Source of the DNA: Gammaproteobacteria bacterium
Lineage (GTDB): Bacteria; Pseudomonadota; Gammaproteobacteria; S012-40
Assembly: GCA_029857925.1 (NCBI GenBank)
Contig: JAOUGF010000062.1
Coordinates: 1 to 8,894 of the forward strand
Direction of reading: 5' to 3'
Length of the DNA stretch: 8,894 nucleotides
The notes under the pieces are model-generated. The model did not search any database. It was not told the DNA's origin and saw only the letters and a program-made list of their open reading frames with translations. Positions 7,601-8,894 of the stretch are shown here, piece by piece. Made by a program: the position numbers and the translations under genes. Numbering within the stretch: position 1 is the first letter of the stretch; every line of letters begins with the position of its first letter.

Positions 7601-8123
7601 GGGAGTAGGCAGCACCTTTTGGATATCACTGGCGCGTGATGTGTTCATGAAAGAAGAGAAAAATACAGATAAAAGTACTCGCATTGAAGCCAATAAAAGC
7701 GCTAGAGTAAATAATACATTGGGCGTTCGACGCACAGTATTATATATTGAGGACAATCCAGCCAACCTAAAATTGGTTACACGTTTACTGCGCCAACGGC
7801 CGCATCTCCATTTGGTGACCGCGCATACGCCAAGCCTTGGGCTTGAACTCGCAGCCACTGAGCGTCCTTTGCTAATTTTGTTAGATATTAATCTGCCGGG
7901 CATGGACGGGTATCAAGTCTTAGCGGAGCTAAAAACCAATCGTGAATTGAGCGGTATTCCTGTCGTGGCGGTGACCGCCAACGCCATGCCCAGAGACATT
8001 GCGCGGGGCATTACTTCAGGGTTCGACGAATATATTGTGAAACCTATTGATGTAAAACTTTTTTTAAGTATTTTGGACCGCTATCTTCCAGTAGACGTAA
8101 TTCCTGCAAAAACTCGTCTGTAA
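4623..8123 (+). CDS. Soluble hybrid histidine kinase, Hpt-REC-REC-PAS-PAS-PAS-HisKA-HATPase-REC
   Basis: 1166 residues with no membrane segment, so cytoplasmic. An Hpt domain (about 10-105) carries His52 in HSLSCTAATFGF, with Ser where the usual HSLKG motif has Lys. Receiver 1 (131-250) has Glu137/Asp138, Asp184, Ser215 and Lys237. Receiver 2 (260-375) has Asp266/Asp267, Asp310, Ser338 and Lys360. PAS domains lie at about 395-509, 525-640 and 654-766; the last two have the PAS_3-like HPDD motif. HisKA has MSHELRTP with His794. The ATPase domain has Asn906/Asn910, DTGMGIP (939-945), FQAF (953-956) and GTGIGLA (968-974). After a hydrophilic linker (about 1006-1036), receiver 3 has Glu1043/Asp1044, Asp1088, Thr1118 and Lys1140. 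The kinase and all three receivers look catalytically complete. ATG 4623 is the first start after an in-frame stop at 4593-4595; its ribosome site is weak (GGA at 4613-4615). The front resembles Hpt-REC-REC diguanylate cyclases. No output domain is present, so it probably works in a phosphorelay. Confidence 0.95.
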   Translation: MVGPISENYTKIRRQFAARLPARLELIRSRFNSLNHNSLQLGDVQTLLGLVHSLSCTAATFGFPSVSLVAQEAESMLSHLITSGATPSAAQWQAILKSFEQISETTKHPHSVTGAEYLLPPETLVRLDRSPLIHVLEDDIAQAEYLSQILRANGFRIQIFSTTSALADACQGNDAERAAAVVVDMDFHDGADAALTAILGLNLHTSNSIPVLAISSHGDIHARLAALRAGIKRYLMKPYDDGQLVDILDTLTSRLPERPYRILLVDDDSHILALHSAILHSEGMVSRAITNPMETLDVVDEFNPDVIVLDIHMPEVSGPELAALLREKNAYTPILFLSAENNITEQLRALYFGGDDFLEKPIEAKRFIAAVSSRARRARQNRAIQRRLQFTLYEREREHLALNQHAIVSISNRVGRIIYANDKFCEISGYTREELLGKNHKIVKSGVHPPEFYRTLWSTISTGNTWQGEICNRRKDGKLYWVKSTIVPFLDDLGKPYQYVSLRTDITERKHAEAEAEEHKERLRRGQLFANIGTWDLNIATGEIYWTERVAPLFGYAQGETAATRDKFLDAIHPDDRQKVIDAINATIFNDARFDIEHRVVWSDGRVRWLLERGAVIRDAQGKAVQMLGVVQDIDDRKRAEIVLEEREKQLRETQQMALLGHWHADLTTGELTWSDEIYRIFGQDPATFKPSIKAFHAAVHPDDLESVYASERIAAETGLHDVVHRILRPNGEVRYVHEIARLEHDDQKHVLRLIGAVQDITQLKRTEQALITAKDEAERANRAKSDFLSNMSHELRTPMNAILGFSQLLELDDGLSEVQRGSVQEIYKAGSHLLELINEVLDLAKVESGHIVISLEPVQISPLVRECMALLGPLAKRQDVVMTYQGDDDEVVRADYTRLKQALINLMSNAIKYNRKGGRATVTVAPNGDGMIGIQVVDTGMGIPVARQAELFQAFHRLGAEGGDIEGTGIGLALTRRIIEAMGGQVAMESEEGVGSTFWISLARDVFMKEEKNTDKSTRIEANKSARVNNTLGVRRTVLYIEDNPANLKLVTRLLRQRPHLHLVTAHTPSLGLELAATERPLLILLDINLPGMDGYQVLAELKTNRELSGIPVVAVTANAMPRDIARGITSGFDEYIVKPIDVKLFLSILDRYLPVDVIPAKTRL

Positions 8124-8131
8124 ATTTGTAG

Positions 8132-8159
8132 CAAGCCGAATCTATTGTGCATCGACTTG
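8132..8159. repeat. Hairpin just after the soluble kinase stop
   Basis: CAAGCCGA (8132-8139) pairs with TCGACTTG (8152-8159) with one mismatch, around a 12-base loop, 8 nt past the TAA. It could mark the 3' end of the kinase message, but no T-run follows, so it is at best a poor intrinsic terminator. ATCGACTTGG from its right arm recurs exactly at 8701-8710. Confidence 0.4.
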
Positions 8160-8668
8160 GTGTAAAAATGGGTGTCTAAAGGGATTTGTCCGTCGGCATC
8201 CCGTCGTCCCCCTTACATGCAAATTGATTGGCGTTGATTCCACAGTATTCTTTGAGGTTCCTTAGATTTAAAAAAAGTTGTGTAAGATACTGGCCGAGTA
8301 GGCTTGAGAGTCTTGCCGCAATAATGTTCAGTGAAAACATTAACCTAGAAGCAGGTGTTGAATGCCGTGAAGTGCGCGTTTTAGTGTGCGCAGGGCACGC
8401 CGCAATTCGCAGTGTGGGCCAGCCCTTAGCTAGAACGCCACGCGCGGCGGTAAGTTGTGCTATCTGCGGCGTAGCGCTCTCAATCATTGGGTAAATGTAA
8501 ATTTTACAATATTTTATTCGTTTCAAATAGTTAGACATAGATATCGTAGTAGTGCTCAACGACTGTTTCTAGGATTAATCAACGCCTGCGCTCTTATAGG
8601 GTGGGTGGCCTAGACGCTTATCTGGTGGTTGTTAAAAAACTAATAAAAACAATGTATTGAAACATTCT

Positions 8669-8729
8669 CGCTTGTAATTTACCAAGCGCGTTGATAGGCT
8701 ATCGACTTGGATGAGTAGCTGCAAGCGAT
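8669..8729. repeat. Cluster of three small dyads beside the insertion-sequence end
   Basis: CGCTTG (8669-8674) pairs perfectly with CAAGCG (8683-8688) around eight bases. Next, GATAG (8693-8697) and CTATC (8699-8703) form a dyad around a single G that extends imperfectly to 8690-8706. Finally TCGACTTG (8702-8709) can pair with CAAGCGA (8722-8728) with one bulge. CTTG/CAAG is the common theme. Function is unknown. Confidence 0.4.
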
Positions 8730-8755
8730 TAAAGTTATCTCGTTTGGACAGTTAA

Positions 8756-8894
8756 GGGTACCTCTAAAAATCCGCTGAGCGGCGCATCGCGTCGTTGAAA
8801 AGGATCGAAAAATGCTCAGATATGCCAGGCCTTTGAGGCAACGTGTAAACTGCGCTTTTTCGCCCCTTTCCGCCTAGCGCTGCATCCCCTGATC
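8756..8894. mobile_element. Probable end of an insertion sequence, IS5-like, cut by the window edge
   Basis: The segment starts GGGTACCTCTAAAAATCC directly after TTAA (8752-8755). From memory this resembles the terminal inverted repeats of some IS5-family elements, which insert at YTAR tetranucleotides; TTAA fits. The following sequence has the look of a non-coding IS end rather than a gene: a CCGCT-G-AGCGG dyad at 8772-8782 and no long frame on the plus strand. No transposase is visible, and the other end lies outside the window, so neither the inverted-repeat pair nor the duplicated target can be confirmed. The family name is tentative, and orientation cannot be set. Confidence 0.4.

Larger units (their letters stand above)
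8124..8755. other. Stretch with no confident gene after the soluble kinase
   Basis: Two long frames overlap here on opposite strands (8228-8494 plus, 8176-8559 minus). Both rely on TTG starts without ribosome sites, and neither product has a recognisable motif. The last 30 residues of the minus frame, ending GDDGMPTDKSL, read more like a protein than the rest and might be a gene remnant. From about 8495 onward the DNA is AT-rich with several short dyads. No tRNA, rRNA or CRISPR structure is visible. Confidence 0.55.

Noticed and set aside
1..8894. CRISPR array, toxin-antitoxin pair or phage-defence operon
   Set aside because: No spaced direct repeats of 24-37 bp, no cas or nuclease motifs, and no paired small genes with ribosome sites are visible.

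Overview
The window looks like chromosomal DNA from a free-living, signalling-rich proteobacterium, most likely gamma or beta. The two large genes are multi-PAS hybrid histidine kinases of the type common in those groups. GC content is moderate, TTG is used as a start, and the intergenic stretches are long and AT-rich. No gene here is diagnostic of a genus, so this assignment is an inference.

Layout from left to right: (1) 2-235 (+), the 3' end of an unrecognised gene. (2) 266-3529 (-), convergent with it after 30 bp, a 1087-residue membrane hybrid kinase with order six TM helices, HAMP-like, PAS, PAS, PAS, HisKA, HATPase, REC. (3) 3530-4622, a 1.1 kb interval between divergent kinases. It holds a possible decayed AT-rich gene on the minus strand (3617-4124, split by a frameshift at a run of seven T), a TGACGT palindrome, and two notable inverted repeats. 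(4) 4623-8123 (+), a 1166-residue soluble hybrid kinase with order Hpt, REC, REC, PAS, PAS, PAS, HisKA, HATPase, REC. (5) 8124-8755, no convincing gene, but small dyad repeats. (6) 8756-8894, what looks like one end of an insertion sequence next to a TTAA tetranucleotide; it runs off the window.

The two kinases share a closely related HisKA-HATPase-REC core (38 of 43 residues identical around the phospho-accepting histidine). They differ completely in their front ends: one has a membrane module, the other an Hpt plus two receivers. Neither carries a DNA-binding, GGDEF/EAL or other output domain, and no separate response regulator is present. The only Hpt domain in the window is at the N-terminus of the soluble kinase. 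An attractive but unproven reading is a two-kinase phosphorelay: the terminal receiver of the membrane kinase exchanges phosphate with that Hpt, and the final output protein lies elsewhere in the genome. The front half of the soluble kinase resembles the Hpt-REC-REC front of some diguanylate cyclases, which suggests a domain swap.
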